A DNA stretch of 46,624 nt, taken from positions 1 to 46,624 of the forward strand of contig JAUYNO010000045.1 of assembly GCA_030696045.1 (NCBI GenBank), read 5' to 3'. The position numbers and the translations under genes were made by a program. This document shows, one piece after another, positions 18,084-26,600 of this stretch. Under the pieces are notes generated by a model. It was not told the DNA's origin. It was given only the letters and a program-made list of their open reading frames with translations, and made no database searches. This DNA comes from Stagnimonas sp. Lineage in GTDB: Bacteria; Pseudomonadota; Gammaproteobacteria; Nevskiales; Nevskiaceae. Position 1 is the stretch's first letter; every line of letters begins with the position of its first letter.

Positions 18084-18605
18084 ATGACACTTAAGAAAGC
18101 CATCTTCCCGTTCTTTTTTTTGGAAGAGGACGAAGTTGCTCTCTCTGCCTCTTTAGCCGGCGTGTTGCCGTCCTTGCGGTTCCTCGATGACAACCGCTGG
18201 GAATCCGACGCTCCTGTCTGGCGCGACACTATTGAGGATTGCCGCAGCCGCTTTGTATTTCTCTGGGACAGCGCAAAACTCACTCACTTACCTACCGCGA
18301 TGGTGTCGGGCAAGTTGCAGGGACCTTCGTCTGGGGTCGTCATTCAGTTCATGCGCTCAAAAGTTGTCGATGGGGCATTGCTTTCAGGCCAGATGGGCGT
18401 CAGCTATAGCGAGCCGTGGGTCGGCACCTTCTGGAGGACTGTGCTCAGGGAGGCGAAAAGGCTGTCTGCAGCAAAACTTCAGACCGAGTGTTCAGATGCT
18501 TCTGTGATCGCGACTTATCTGGTTGGAGATGGCGCTAGACGTTTTGGCCTCGCTGGAGGACGCTTGAGGCACGTGACGGCAGAAACTTACTACCGTGTCG
18601 TCTAA
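18084..18605 (+). CDS. Hypothetical protein, lower-GC orphan
   Basis: 173 aa from ATG 18084 (MTLKKAIFPFFFLEEDEVAL). I do not recognise the family. It has no signal peptide or TM segment and looks like a small globular cytosolic protein with several Trp (RWESDAPVWRD, VGTFWRTVLREAK). Codon use differs clearly from its neighbours: it has T-runs, TTA, TCT, CTT and CAA/TTG codons and visibly lower GC. This suggests recent transfer. It starts 16 bp after the cyclase stop, but its different composition argues against an old operon link. The upstream TTG at 18072 is a less likely start. Function unknown. Confidence 0.65.
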   Translation: MTLKKAIFPFFFLEEDEVALSASLAGVLPSLRFLDDNRWESDAPVWRDTIEDCRSRFVFLWDSAKLTHLPTAMVSGKLQGPSSGVVIQFMRSKVVDGALLSGQMGVSYSEPWVGTFWRTVLREAKRLSAAKLQTECSDASVIATYLVGDGARRFGLAGGRLRHVTAETYYRVV

Positions 18606-18639
18606 GTTTGAGACTGCCAGCCCAATCGCCGTTCTAGCT

Positions 18640-19065
18640 TCAGGATTTGGTCGCCGGCAGCAGTTCGGTGCTTTGAGGCCCCATGCCGCGTGCCTCGAAT
18701 TCAGCGCCCTGCTCGTCGGCCCATTCCTCGTGCGGCAGGCCGGCCGGGATGAACAGGTAGCTGCCGGCCGGCAGCGACTGCGCCGGGCCATCGGCGAAAC
18801 GGAAGTGGATGCGGCCGCTGAGCACAGTGGCATTGAGATCGCCGTCGTGGCGGTGCAGGCCCGGATGGAAGTTGGGCGGTAGTCGCACCCGTTGCACGAA
18901 GGGGCCGGACTCGTTGCGGGCGCCGAGCAGGTTGGCGCGGCTGACGCCGGTCTTGGGGTCGGTCTGCCAGTTCAGCTGATCGGGCGCCAGGGCGCGCGGC
19001 TGACCTGCGGCCGAGATCAGCGGGGTCACCAGCAGCAATAGCCTCAGCAGCGACTGGCGGTTCAC
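18640..19065 (-). CDS. Secreted cupin-domain protein
   Basis: 141 aa. Signal peptide MNRQSLLRLLLLVTPLISAAG, then one cupin barrel: FHPGLHRHDGDLNATVLSGR (His ligands of cupin motif 1) and PAGSYLFIPAGLPHEEW (motif 2, with His). It resembles small ChrR-type or DUF4437-type cupins of the periplasm. No enzymatic activity can be assigned. Its ATG overlaps the cphA stop by 4 bp (ATGA), so it is translated from the cphA message. This is odd, since CphA is cytoplasmic and this product is exported. The C-terminus is short and intact (ELLPATKS). Confidence 0.82.
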   Translation of the reverse strand: MNRQSLLRLLLLVTPLISAAGQPRALAPDQLNWQTDPKTGVSRANLLGARNESGPFVQRVRLPPNFHPGLHRHDGDLNATVLSGRIHFRFADGPAQSLPAGSYLFIPAGLPHEEWADEQGAEFEARGMGPQSTELLPATKS

Positions 19066-21770
19066 GGCTTCTGTCGCGCCAGCCGCAGGCCACGCTCGTC
19101 GCTGATCAGCGCGGGATAGCGCTCCTTCAGCGCCTGCGTTTGCGTTGCCGGCACTTCGGCCTTCGCATCCTCCGTCGCCCAGGCCGGCTTGAAGTAGATG
19201 ATCTGCTTCCAGCAGCGGGTCACGTCGCTGCCGAACACCAGCAGCAGGTCGTTGGGCTGGGCCAGCTTGAGCATGCGATCCAGCGCCTTGGGCTCTTCCG
19301 GAATCACCTCGATCTGCTCCGGCTTCACGCCGGCGGCCAGCAGGTACTGGCGCATCAGGGTCGGCACCTCGTCCGGGCCCCGGCCGCGGGTGTCGTCGTC
19401 GCGGTCGCAGAGATAGGTGTCGAAGTGGCCGGCGATGATTTTTGCGATGGTCTCGTAGTCTTCGTTGCGGCGGTCGCCGGGGGCGCCGATCTGGACGATG
19501 CGGCGGCCGCGCGGCTTCATGCGCTGCACCAGGCCGACCATGGCGCTGATCGCGGCAGGGTTATGGCCGTAGTCGAGGATGACGCGGAAGCCGTGCTCGT
19601 CGTAGACATTGTTGCGGCCCGGCGTCTGGCTGAACGACATGTCGAAGGTGCGCAGGCCCTGGCGGATGTCGTCCAGGCTCTTGCCCAGCGAGTAGGCCAT
19701 CGCCGCCACGAACATGGCGTTCTGGATGTTGTGCTGGGCCTTGCCCTCCATGGTCGCCGGGATCAGCTGCGGCCGGATCAGGGGAATGTGCTGGCCCTTG
19801 TCCCAGAGCACGATCACCTCGCCGTGGTCGGCCTGTTCCAGCACCACGGCACGATGACCGAGGCGGACATGCTCCTTCACCAGGGGGTGTTGGGCATCGA
19901 GGGTGACGTAGCAGATGTGTTTGGCTTTGCTGTAGTCGGCCATGCGCAGGCAGAGCGGATCGTCGGCGTTGAGCACGGCGGTGTCGCGCGCCACCTCGAC
20001 AAGGATGCGCTTGACCTCGGCGAGTTCATCGAGCGTGTTGATGCCGCCCAGGCCCATGTGGTCCTCGCTGACGTTCAGCACGGCGCCGACATCGCACCAG
20101 TCCCAGCCGAGGCCGGCGCGCAGGATGCCGCCGCGCGCGGTTTCCAGCACCGCGCAATCGACGTCCGGGTCGCGCAGCACCATGGCTGCGGCCTTGGGGC
20201 CGGTCATGTCGCCCTTCATGGTCAGCTGGCCGTTGATGTAGACCGCGTCGGTGGTGGTCAGGCCCACGTGGTGGCCGGCCATGCGCATCACGTGCGCCAG
20301 CATGCGCGCGGTGGTGGTCTTGCCATTGGTGCCGGTCAATGCCGCCACCGGCACCCGCGCCGGCTGGCCCGGCGGGAACATCATCTCGATTACCTTGGCG
20401 GCGATGTCGCGCGGCTTGCCCTCACTCGGGGCGACATGCATGCGGAAGCCGGGGCCGGCATTGACCTCACAGATGCCGGCGCCGTTGTCCTTGTAGCTGA
20501 CGGTGATGTCCTCGCTGAGAAAATCGACGCCGCCGATGTCCAGCCCCACCGCCTTGATGACCCGCTCGGCCATCTCGCGGTTGTCCGGGTGGATGACGTC
20601 GGTGACGTCGATGGCGGTGCCGCCGGTAGACAGGTTCGCGGTCTTGCGCAGCAGCACGGTCTCGCCGGCGGGCGGCACCGTATCGACGCTGTAGCCCTTG
20701 TCGCCCAGGCAGCTCAGCGCCTGCGCGTCGAGCTGGATCTGGGTCAGCTCCTTCTCGTGGCCGATGCCGCGACGCGGGTCGCGGTTCACCGCCTCCACCA
20801 GCTGCTTGACCGTGCTCTTGCCATCGCCGATCACGCGGCCGGGCATGCGCAGCGCAGCGGCTTCGAGCCGGCCATTGATGACCAGCAGGCGGTGGTCAAA
20901 ACCCTTGACCATCTGCTCGACCAGGATGCCGTCGCTGTGCACCTTGGCGACATCGTAGGCAGCCTCTAGCTCGTCCTCGTTCCTGACGTTTACTGTCACT
21001 CCGCGACCATGGTTGCCGTCGACCGGCTTCACCACCACCGGATAGCCGATCTTCTCGGCGGCCTGGATGGCGCGGTTGAGCTTGTAGACCAGCCGCTGCT
21101 TGGCGACCGGCAGGCCGAGGTCGCTGAGGATGCGGTAGGCCAGGGATTTGTCCTTGGCGATCTCGGTGGCGATCATCGAGGTGTCGCTGGTGGTGGTCGC
21201 CTCGATGCGCTTCTGGTACTTGCCGTGGCCCATCTGGATCAGGCTCTGGTTGTTGAGCCGGAACCAGGGGATGCCGCGCGCCTCGGCGGCCTTGATGAGC
21301 GAGCGGGTCGAAGGGCCCAGTGCCTGCCGTTCGGCCAGGTGCAGGAAGTCGTCGTAGGCCTGGGTCAGCTCCACCCAGGAACGGGCGGCGCGGTCGCCGA
21401 AGGCGATGAAGTCGAGCAGGTCCAGCGCCAGCTCACCGGCCGTCAGGCCCACGTCCTCGTCGTCATAGCCGTACAGCACCTGGGCCTGGCTGTCGTTGCC
21501 CGGCACGGAGCGTGCCTCGCAATAGCTGGCATCGACGCCGGAGCGGCGCTGGAATTCCAGCGCCAGGGCTGCCTGGATTGCCCCGGCTTCGCCGGCGGCT
21601 GGCATCCAGCCCTGGTCGCTCCAGCCGGCGAGCTTGTCGAGCAGGGCCGGCAGCGCCTTGCGGAACGGCGCGCCGGCGGCGTCGCGGCCGAAGTCGACGG
21701 TGAGGCGGATGGCGCGTTCGTGGGTGTAGCGGTTGGGGCCGACAAAAACCCCGGTGTGCAGAATCTTCAT
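19062..21770 (-). CDS. cphA: Cyanophycin synthetase
   Basis: Polymerises L-Asp and L-Arg into cyanophycin, multi-L-arginyl-poly-L-aspartate, a cytoplasmic nitrogen, carbon and energy store. 902 aa from ATG 21770 (MKILHTGVFVGPNRYTHERA), close to characterised CphA1 enzymes. Order: N-terminal domain; ATP-grasp domain that adds Asp (YPVVVKPVDGNHGRGVTVNV, VEQMVKGFDHRLLVINGRL, CEVNAGPGFRMHVAPSEG); Mur-ligase-like domain that adds Arg (P-loop ALTGTNGKTTTARMLAH near residue 480, LETARGGILRAGLGWDWC, DYGHNPAAI). Both active centres look intact, so it should be CphA1 rather than the primer-independent dipeptide-using CphA2. The frame extends 17 codons upstream of this ATG but homologues begin at MKIL. 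It is divergent from the redox operon across 182 bp; the cyanophycinase lies about 7 kb away. Confidence 0.95.
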   Translation of the reverse strand: MKILHTGVFVGPNRYTHERAIRLTVDFGRDAAGAPFRKALPALLDKLAGWSDQGWMPAAGEAGAIQAALALEFQRRSGVDASYCEARSVPGNDSQAQVLYGYDDEDVGLTAGELALDLLDFIAFGDRAARSWVELTQAYDDFLHLAERQALGPSTRSLIKAAEARGIPWFRLNNQSLIQMGHGKYQKRIEATTTSDTSMIATEIAKDKSLAYRILSDLGLPVAKQRLVYKLNRAIQAAEKIGYPVVVKPVDGNHGRGVTVNVRNEDELEAAYDVAKVHSDGILVEQMVKGFDHRLLVINGRLEAAALRMPGRVIGDGKSTVKQLVEAVNRDPRRGIGHEKELTQIQLDAQALSCLGDKGYSVDTVPPAGETVLLRKTANLSTGGTAIDVTDVIHPDNREMAERVIKAVGLDIGGVDFLSEDITVSYKDNGAGICEVNAGPGFRMHVAPSEGKPRDIAAKVIEMMFPPGQPARVPVAALTGTNGKTTTARMLAHVMRMAGHHVGLTTTDAVYINGQLTMKGDMTGPKAAAMVLRDPDVDCAVLETARGGILRAGLGWDWCDVGAVLNVSEDHMGLGGINTLDELAEVKRILVEVARDTAVLNADDPLCLRMADYSKAKHICYVTLDAQHPLVKEHVRLGHRAVVLEQADHGEVIVLWDKGQHIPLIRPQLIPATMEGKAQHNIQNAMFVAAMAYSLGKSLDDIRQGLRTFDMSFSQTPGRNNVYDEHGFRVILDYGHNPAAISAMVGLVQRMKPRGRRIVQIGAPGDRRNEDYETIAKIIAGHFDTYLCDRDDDTRGRGPDEVPTLMRQYLLAAGVKPEQIEVIPEEPKALDRMLKLAQPNDLLLVFGSDVTRCWKQIIYFKPAWATEDAKAEVPATQTQALKERYPALISDERGLRLARQKP

Positions 21771-21899
21771 GACGGAACGGTTCCGGATGGATGGCTCGAC
21801 GGTTCGCGTCCTGCTTCGCAAGAACGGCGCCGTGCTTGGCTTTGCAACAGGGTGGCGGACTTGTCTTGCCGCTGCAAACCGGCAGGCCGATGGGCTGCT
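21771..21899. promoter_or_regulatory. cphA upstream region
   Basis: Left part of the 182-bp divergent region between cphA and the CBM2 lipoprotein operon. It must contain the cphA promoter on the minus strand, but I see no convincing -35/-10 pair. The cphA ATG is preceded by an imperfect palindrome (GGAACCGTTCC, 21773-21783) that could affect initiation. Confidence 0.35.
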
Positions 21900-21927
21900 T
21901 TGCCGGTTCGGAGGCGGATCGTATGAT
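21900..21927 (+). promoter_or_regulatory. Promoter of the CBM2-cytochrome/DUF1552/ApbE operon
   Basis: TTGCCG (21900-21905), a 16-bp spacer, then TATGAT (21922-21927). Predicted start of transcription is near 21934, leaving a leader of about 19 nt with AAAGGGAG as ribosome-binding site before the ATG at 21953. One of the better sigma-70 matches in the window. Confidence 0.6.
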
Positions 21928-21952
21928 CGGTGGTGACAACAAAGGGAGCGGC

Positions 21953-24547
21953 ATGCCTTACCTCATCCTGGTGCTGGCCATCGGCCTGCTCAGTGGCTGC
22001 GGCAGCTATTCCGGCGGGGAAGACGGCGCCGCCACCGGTGCCTCTTCCTCGTCCGGCGCCAGCGGCGGCTCGACTGGCTCGGGCAGCGCCGGCGGCAGTA
22101 GCGGCACTACCGGCTCCGGCAGTGGCGGCACCACGCCGCCACCGGATAGCGGCGTCGACCTGCTCAAGGGCTCGCAGGACTACGCCCGCATCTGCGCCAG
22201 CTGCCACGGCGCCAGCGGCAAGGGCGGCGTCGGTCCGGCGCTGACCAGCACGACCAGCTGTCCGAGCTGTGCCAGCCATCCGCTGCTGTCGGATCGCATC
22301 GCCGACACCATGCCCTCCACCAAGCCCGGCAGCTGCACCGGCAGCTGTGCCGACAACATCGCCGCCTACATCCTCAACAACTTCAGCAGCGCCACCAGCG
22401 GCGGCGGCTCCGGGACCTCGGGCGGCACCACCTCCGGAGGGACGACGTCCGGCGGCACCACTTCAGGGGGCACCGGGTCTGGTGGGACCACGTCTGGCGG
22501 CACTACTTCGGGAGGAACCACCTCGGGCGGCACCACCTCGGGAGGCACCACGTCCGGCGGTTCGGGCACCAGCGGGTCGGGCGGTTCGAGCGGCACACCG
22601 CCGCCGGCGCCGACCTGCTCCGTCAGCTTCAGCTACCAGAGCGTCTGGAACACCGGCTTCACCGCGCAGGTGACGCTGCGCAACTTCAGCGGCAAGGCCG
22701 TCAATGGCTGGAGGGTCAGCTGGACCTTCCCCAATGACCAGCAGATCACCAACTACTGGAACACCGAGCTGGCCCAGGCCGGCCCGGCAATGGACGCCCG
22801 GCCCAAGGACTACAACCGCAGCATCGCCAACGGCAACAGCATCGACTTTGGCATGCAGGGTAACCATGGCGGCCTGGCCGACCTGCCCAGCGATGTGCGG
22901 CTGGAGGCCGAGGGCTGCATCACCGAGAGCAGCGGCGGCGGCTCGTCCTCCAGCAGCTCTTCCTCCTCGGGCGGCAGCGGTTCGGGCGGTGGCTCGGGGG
23001 GTACCACGCCACCGGTCGCCGACTGCCAGCTGGACGAGTTGGCACCGCGCCTGCTGCGCCTGCTCACCCGCCGCGAGTACCAGCGCAGCCTTGAGGATCT
23101 GCTCGGCATCGCCGGCGATTTCGCGCAGTTTCTGCCGGTGGAGGCCAAGGTCTACGGCTACGACAACAATGCCCGTGCCGGCGTGGTCACCGACCGTCAT
23201 GCCGACGAGTACCTCGCCGCTGCCGAAGCCGCCGCGGCGCGCGCGATCACCGAGAACCGCGGTGCTCTGCTCGGTTGCAGTCCCAGCGCCGACTGCACCC
23301 AGCAGTTCGTCAGCCGCTTCGGCCGTCGTGCCTTCCGCCGGCCGCTGACCACCGCCGAGCGCGACTTCTACAAGGGCCTGATGCGCGACGAGCTGACTGC
23401 TGGCGATTACGACACCGGCCTGAAGCTGATCGTTGCCGCCCTGCTGTCCTCGCCGAATTTCCTGTACCGCTCCGAGGCGGGCGTCGCCATGTCGGGTGGC
23501 GGCTACGGCCTGGACGGCTACGAGATCGCCAGCGGCATCGCCTACACCCTGCTGGGTGCGCCACCGGATGATGCCTTGCTGGATGCCGCCGCCACCGGCC
23601 AGCTGGGCAGCGGCTCGGGCCGTCGTGCCCAGGCCGAGCGCCTGCTGGGTGATGGCCGGGCCCGCGAGGAATGGTCCCACTTCGCGGAGCAGTGGCTGGG
23701 GGTCGAACTGCTGCGCGATGCCTTCCGCGATCCCGAGGTGTTCCCGCGCTGGAACGACGCGGTGCGGCTGGCGATGGTGGAGGAGTTCGACCGCTTCTTC
23801 GCCCACGTCGCCTTCGACAGCAGCGGCGCCCGGCCCTGGGACGAGCTGTTCACTGCCAACTACGTGTTCGCCAACCGCACGCTGGCCGAGTTCTACCGCC
23901 TGCCCGGCGCTGCCGCGATGGGCGAGGGCTTCCAGCAGGTGGCAGTCGGCGACGGCACCCGCGGCGGCCTGCTGACCCTGGGCATGCTGTTGGGCGCGCA
24001 CGCGCATTCCAACGAGTCCTCGCCGGTGAAGCGCGGAGTGGCCGTGCGCGAGCGCCTGCTCTGCCAGGACCTGCCGGATCCGCCCGCCGATGTCGACACC
24101 ACGCCGCCCGGACTCGACCCCAGCCTGACCACCCGCGAGCGCTTCGCGCGTCATACCGACGATCCAAAGTGCTCGGCCTGTCACAGCTATATCGATCCGG
24201 TCGGCTTCGGCTTCGAGCGCTACGACGGCGTCGGCGACTACCGCGCGGTCGAGAACGACAAGTCGGTCGACGACAGCGGCTCGGTCAAGGACCGCGAGGC
24301 GCTCGGCGCCGGCACCAGCGAGCCCTTCACCGGGCCGCGCCAGCTCGGCAGCCTGATCGCCGCCACCCGGTCGGCGCAGGACTGCCTGGCGTTGCAGTAC
24401 TACCGGCACAGCTACGGGCTGACGGAGGCCGAGGGCGGCGCCTGCGCCATCCGCGCGATGAGCCAGCGCTTCCAGTCCGACCAGCTGTCGTTCCGCGCGC
24501 TGATCGCCGAGCAGCTCGCGCACGACTCCTTCACGCGCCGCAAGTGA
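21953..24547 (+). CDS. Multidomain lipoprotein: cytochrome c, CBM2, DUF1587-1595-1592-1588-1585
   Basis: 864 aa from ATG 21953, with AGGGAG upstream. Lipoprotein signal with lipobox LLSGC (Cys16). Domains in order: Gly/Ser linker; c-type cytochrome with haem site C81-A-S-C84-H85 and probable Met ligand in DTMPSTKPG; nine GGTTS repeats; a CBM2 module (about 222-322) with terminal Cys pair and aromatic residues (SVWNTGFTAQVTLRNFSG, VNGWRVSWTFPN, ITNYWNTEL); polyserine/Gly linker; then DUF1587 (from about 358), DUF1595 (FGRRAFRRPLTTAE), DUF1592, DUF1588 with a second haem-type motif C740-S-A-C743-H744, and DUF1585. The DUF set is typical of planctomycete cytochrome proteins of unknown function. 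CBM2 modules bind cellulose or xylan. I infer a cell-surface redox protein held on polysaccharide, comparable in concept to the CBM2-linked Cbp2D/Cbp2E of Cellvibrio. Substrate unknown. Confidence 0.88.
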   Translation: MPYLILVLAIGLLSGCGSYSGGEDGAATGASSSSGASGGSTGSGSAGGSSGTTGSGSGGTTPPPDSGVDLLKGSQDYARICASCHGASGKGGVGPALTSTTSCPSCASHPLLSDRIADTMPSTKPGSCTGSCADNIAAYILNNFSSATSGGGSGTSGGTTSGGTTSGGTTSGGTGSGGTTSGGTTSGGTTSGGTTSGGTTSGGSGTSGSGGSSGTPPPAPTCSVSFSYQSVWNTGFTAQVTLRNFSGKAVNGWRVSWTFPNDQQITNYWNTELAQAGPAMDARPKDYNRSIANGNSIDFGMQGNHGGLADLPSDVRLEAEGCITESSGGGSSSSSSSSSGGSGSGGGSGGTTPPVADCQLDELAPRLLRLLTRREYQRSLEDLLGIAGDFAQFLPVEAKVYGYDNNARAGVVTDRHADEYLAAAEAAAARAITENRGALLGCSPSADCTQQFVSRFGRRAFRRPLTTAERDFYKGLMRDELTAGDYDTGLKLIVAALLSSPNFLYRSEAGVAMSGGGYGLDGYEIASGIAYTLLGAPPDDALLDAAATGQLGSGSGRRAQAERLLGDGRAREEWSHFAEQWLGVELLRDAFRDPEVFPRWNDAVRLAMVEEFDRFFAHVAFDSSGARPWDELFTANYVFANRTLAEFYRLPGAAAMGEGFQQVAVGDGTRGGLLTLGMLLGAHAHSNESSPVKRGVAVRERLLCQDLPDPPADVDTTPPGLDPSLTTRERFARHTDDPKCSACHSYIDPVGFGFERYDGVGDYRAVENDKSVDDSGSVKDREALGAGTSEPFTGPRQLGSLIAATRSAQDCLALQYYRHSYGLTEAEGGACAIRAMSQRFQSDQLSFRALIAEQLAHDSFTRRK
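22421..22555 (+). repeat. Nine 15-bp tandem repeats encoding GGTTS linker
   Basis: Nine in-frame 15-bp units, each encoding Gly-Gly-Thr-Thr-Ser (one unit reads GGTGS). Third positions vary freely between units while the amino acids stay constant, so the repeat is kept at the protein level. It forms the flexible linker between the cytochrome and the CBM2 module, and its copy number could vary between strains. Confidence 0.9.
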
Positions 24548-24555
24548 GCATCGAC

Positions 24556-25872
24556 ATGACGCCCAACCTTACGCGCCGCCACCTGCTTCGCGGTTTCGTC
24601 GCCGGCGCCGCCAGCCTGCCGCTGTCAGCCCTGCTGATGCGCACGGCCCGGGCGGCGGCCAGCGCGCCGCAGCGGCTGATCTGCTTCTACATGCCGGACG
24701 GTTGCTATCCGACCGCCTTCCATCCCAGTGGCAGCCTGACCAACTTCACCCTGCCGGGCATGACCGCGCCACTCGAGGCCTGGAAGCAGGACTGCGTATT
24801 CATCCGCGGCCTCGACATGTATTCCGGCGGTTCCACCCACGAGGGCGGGGTGCGCAAGGTGCTGACCGCTACCGGCGATCTCAGCATCGACGTGTTGGTC
24901 GGGCAGAGTTACAAGCAGGCGACGCCGCATGCCTCGGTGCACCTGGGCGTCGGCTCCAGCCACGAGAACGGCGGCAACTACGTCTCCTACCTCGGCAAGG
25001 ACCAGCCGATCACCCCCGAGGACAATCCGCTACGCGCCTTCGAACGCCTGTTCGGCGCGCCGGGCGAGGTCGAGGACATCGTCGCGCGGCGGCGGCTGTC
25101 GATTCTCGACGCGGTCAAGCGCGATATCTCCGGACTGCAGACGCGGCTGGGCACTACCGAAAAGCAGAAGCTCGACACCCATCTGGAATCGGTGCGCGCG
25201 GTGGAGAACCGCATCCTGGCCGCCGCCGAGGAGAGCCAGGGCATGTGCTCCGACCCCGCCTGGAACCAGGGCGGCTGGGCAGTGCCGGCCGGCTACAACA
25301 GCTACCCGCAGTACTACAACCGCGACGACCAGTTCGCCACCGTCGGCCAGCTGCAGATGGACACCGCCGTGCTGGCCCTGGCCTGCGACCTCACACGCTC
25401 GGTCACCCTCCAGTGGTCGCACGCGGTCAGCGGCACCAGCCACGAGCGCGAGACCGGCGTCGGCACGCGCCACCACGACGCCTCCCACTTCGACGAGAAC
25501 AGCGCCAGCTCGGTCGAGCAGTTCACCAAGCTGCAGGCCTGGTACACCGGCCGCCTGGCCTATCTGCTCAATGCCCTGCGCCAGCAGCCGGCGGAGGACG
25601 GCCGCACCCTGCTCGACAACACCCTGGTGCTGCTGCACTCGGAGTTGGGCCATTCCTCGCGGCACGACCACTCGGACATGCCCTTCATCCTCGCCGGCCA
25701 CGGCGGGGGGCTGGCCGGCGGGCGCTTCCTGGACCTTCGCAAGACCAACAACAACGGCAACGAGACCCACGCCAAGCTGCTGGTGTCGATCGCCAATGCC
25801 ATGGGCATCCCGATCAATTCCTTTGGCTACACCGGGCACGGCGAAGGGCCGCTGCCGCGCTTGTTCGTCTAA
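24556..25872 (+). CDS. DUF1552 protein with Tat signal
   Basis: 438 aa. The N-terminus TRRHLLRGFVAGAASLPLS is a twin-arginine signal, so it is exported folded, probably with a cofactor or metal. The rest matches DUF1552, a family related to the alkaline phosphatase/sulfatase-like DUF1501 group. Visible stretches: RLICFYMPDGCYPTAFHP, FIRGLDMYSGGSTHEGG, SSHENGGNYVSYLG, LQWSHAVSGTSHE, HHDASHFDEN and LVLLHSELGHSSRHDHSDMP, with many conserved His, Asp and Glu suited to metal binding. DUF1552 genes habitually follow DUF1592/1588 genes, as here. Activity is unknown. ATG 24556 is 8 bp after the previous stop; a GTG at 24544 overlapping that stop (GTGA) is an equally possible start adding four residues. 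Confidence 0.88.
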   Translation: MTPNLTRRHLLRGFVAGAASLPLSALLMRTARAAASAPQRLICFYMPDGCYPTAFHPSGSLTNFTLPGMTAPLEAWKQDCVFIRGLDMYSGGSTHEGGVRKVLTATGDLSIDVLVGQSYKQATPHASVHLGVGSSHENGGNYVSYLGKDQPITPEDNPLRAFERLFGAPGEVEDIVARRRLSILDAVKRDISGLQTRLGTTEKQKLDTHLESVRAVENRILAAAEESQGMCSDPAWNQGGWAVPAGYNSYPQYYNRDDQFATVGQLQMDTAVLALACDLTRSVTLQWSHAVSGTSHERETGVGTRHHDASHFDENSASSVEQFTKLQAWYTGRLAYLLNALRQQPAEDGRTLLDNTLVLLHSELGHSSRHDHSDMPFILAGHGGGLAGGRFLDLRKTNNNGNETHAKLLVSIANAMGIPINSFGYTGHGEGPLPRLFV

Positions 25873-25896
25873 TCCTCTCTCCCCGGCTCGAACACG

Positions 25897-26391
25897 ATGA
25901 AACAACTGATTGCTGCCTTGCTGTGCCTTCCCTTGGCTGCCTTCGCGGTCTCGCCGGGCCAAGCCGCGCCGCCAACGGCCGGGCCGCTGCTGTCCGGCGA
26001 CGGCGAAGCGGGCCTGCCGGCGCTGCGCGGCCAGGTGGTGCTGGTGGATTTCTTCGCCTCCTGGTGCGGCCCCTGCGCGCAGTCGCTGCCGGTACTGGAG
26101 AAGCTGCGCAACGAAATGCAGGCGCAGTACCCGGGTCGGTTCGAGGTGCTGGCGGTGAATGTCGATACCGATCCCAAGGATGGCCGCAAGTTTCTGCGCC
26201 GCAACCCCATCAGCTATCCGGCGATCAGCGATCCGGACGGTGCGATTGCCGACGGCTGGCAGCTGCCAGGCATGCCGACCAGCTTCCTGGTCGATGGCAA
26301 CGGCGTGGTGGTGTTGCGCCACGAGGGCTACCGCAGCGGTGACGAGCAGAAGCTGCGGGGCGAGATCCAGGCCGTGCTGGGAGCGAAATGA
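25897..26391 (+). CDS. TlpA-like periplasmic thioredoxin
   Basis: 164 aa. Signal peptide MKQLIAALLCLPLAAFAVSPGQA, then a TlpA/ResA-type thioredoxin fold: VVLVDFFASWCGPCAQSLPVLEKL carries the C-G-P-C redox site (about residues 57-60), and GMPTSFLVDGNGVVV has the cis-Pro loop. It probably reduces disulfides in the periplasm, for example apocytochrome CxxCH cysteines of the first gene in the operon or the Cys-rich DUF4266 tail. That target is inferred from context. It starts 24 bp after the DUF1552 gene, and its stop overlaps the next ATG by 4 bp. Confidence 0.9.
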   Translation: MKQLIAALLCLPLAAFAVSPGQAAPPTAGPLLSGDGEAGLPALRGQVVLVDFFASWCGPCAQSLPVLEKLRNEMQAQYPGRFEVLAVNVDTDPKDGRKFLRRNPISYPAISDPDGAIADGWQLPGMPTSFLVDGNGVVVLRHEGYRSGDEQKLRGEIQAVLGAK

Positions 26392-26600
26392 TGGGTCGCC
26401 TGCTGCTCTCGGTAATGGCGCTGTCGCTGCTGTCTGGCTGCGTCGCGGTACAGCCCTGGAAGCGCGGCGAACTGGCGCGGCAGAGCATGGCCTGGGACCC
26501 GGACCCCCTGCAGGCCGGCCTCGCCGACCACGTCTACTTCAGCAAGGAGGCCGCCAGCGGTCGCGCCGGCCTGGGCGGAGGTGGCTGTGGCTGCAACTGA
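26388..26600 (+). CDS. DUF4266 small lipoprotein
   Basis: 70 aa. Lipoprotein signal MMGRLLLSVMALSLLSGC with the lipobox Cys at residue 18, then VQPWKRGELARQSMAWDPDP and HVYFSKEAASGRAGLGGGG ending CGCN. The PW-x-R-E/G-x-LA region and the glycine-rich GGGCGCN end are the DUF4266 family hallmark. Three cysteines, one to be lipidated and a C-x-C pair at the tail, could bind metal or take part in thiol exchange with the adjacent TlpA protein. Family function is not known. The ATG overlaps the TlpA stop (ATGA); the 3' end overlaps the DUF3570 start by 20 bp. DUF4266-DUF3570-ApbE recur together in proteobacteria. Confidence 0.88.
   Translation: MMGRLLLSVMALSLLSGCVAVQPWKRGELARQSMAWDPDPLQAGLADHVYFSKEAASGRAGLGGGGCGCN

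Noticed and set aside
22421..22555. Tandem repeats considered as a CRISPR or minisatellite locus
   Set aside because: 15-bp contiguous units with no spacers, in frame, encoding a GGTTS linker.
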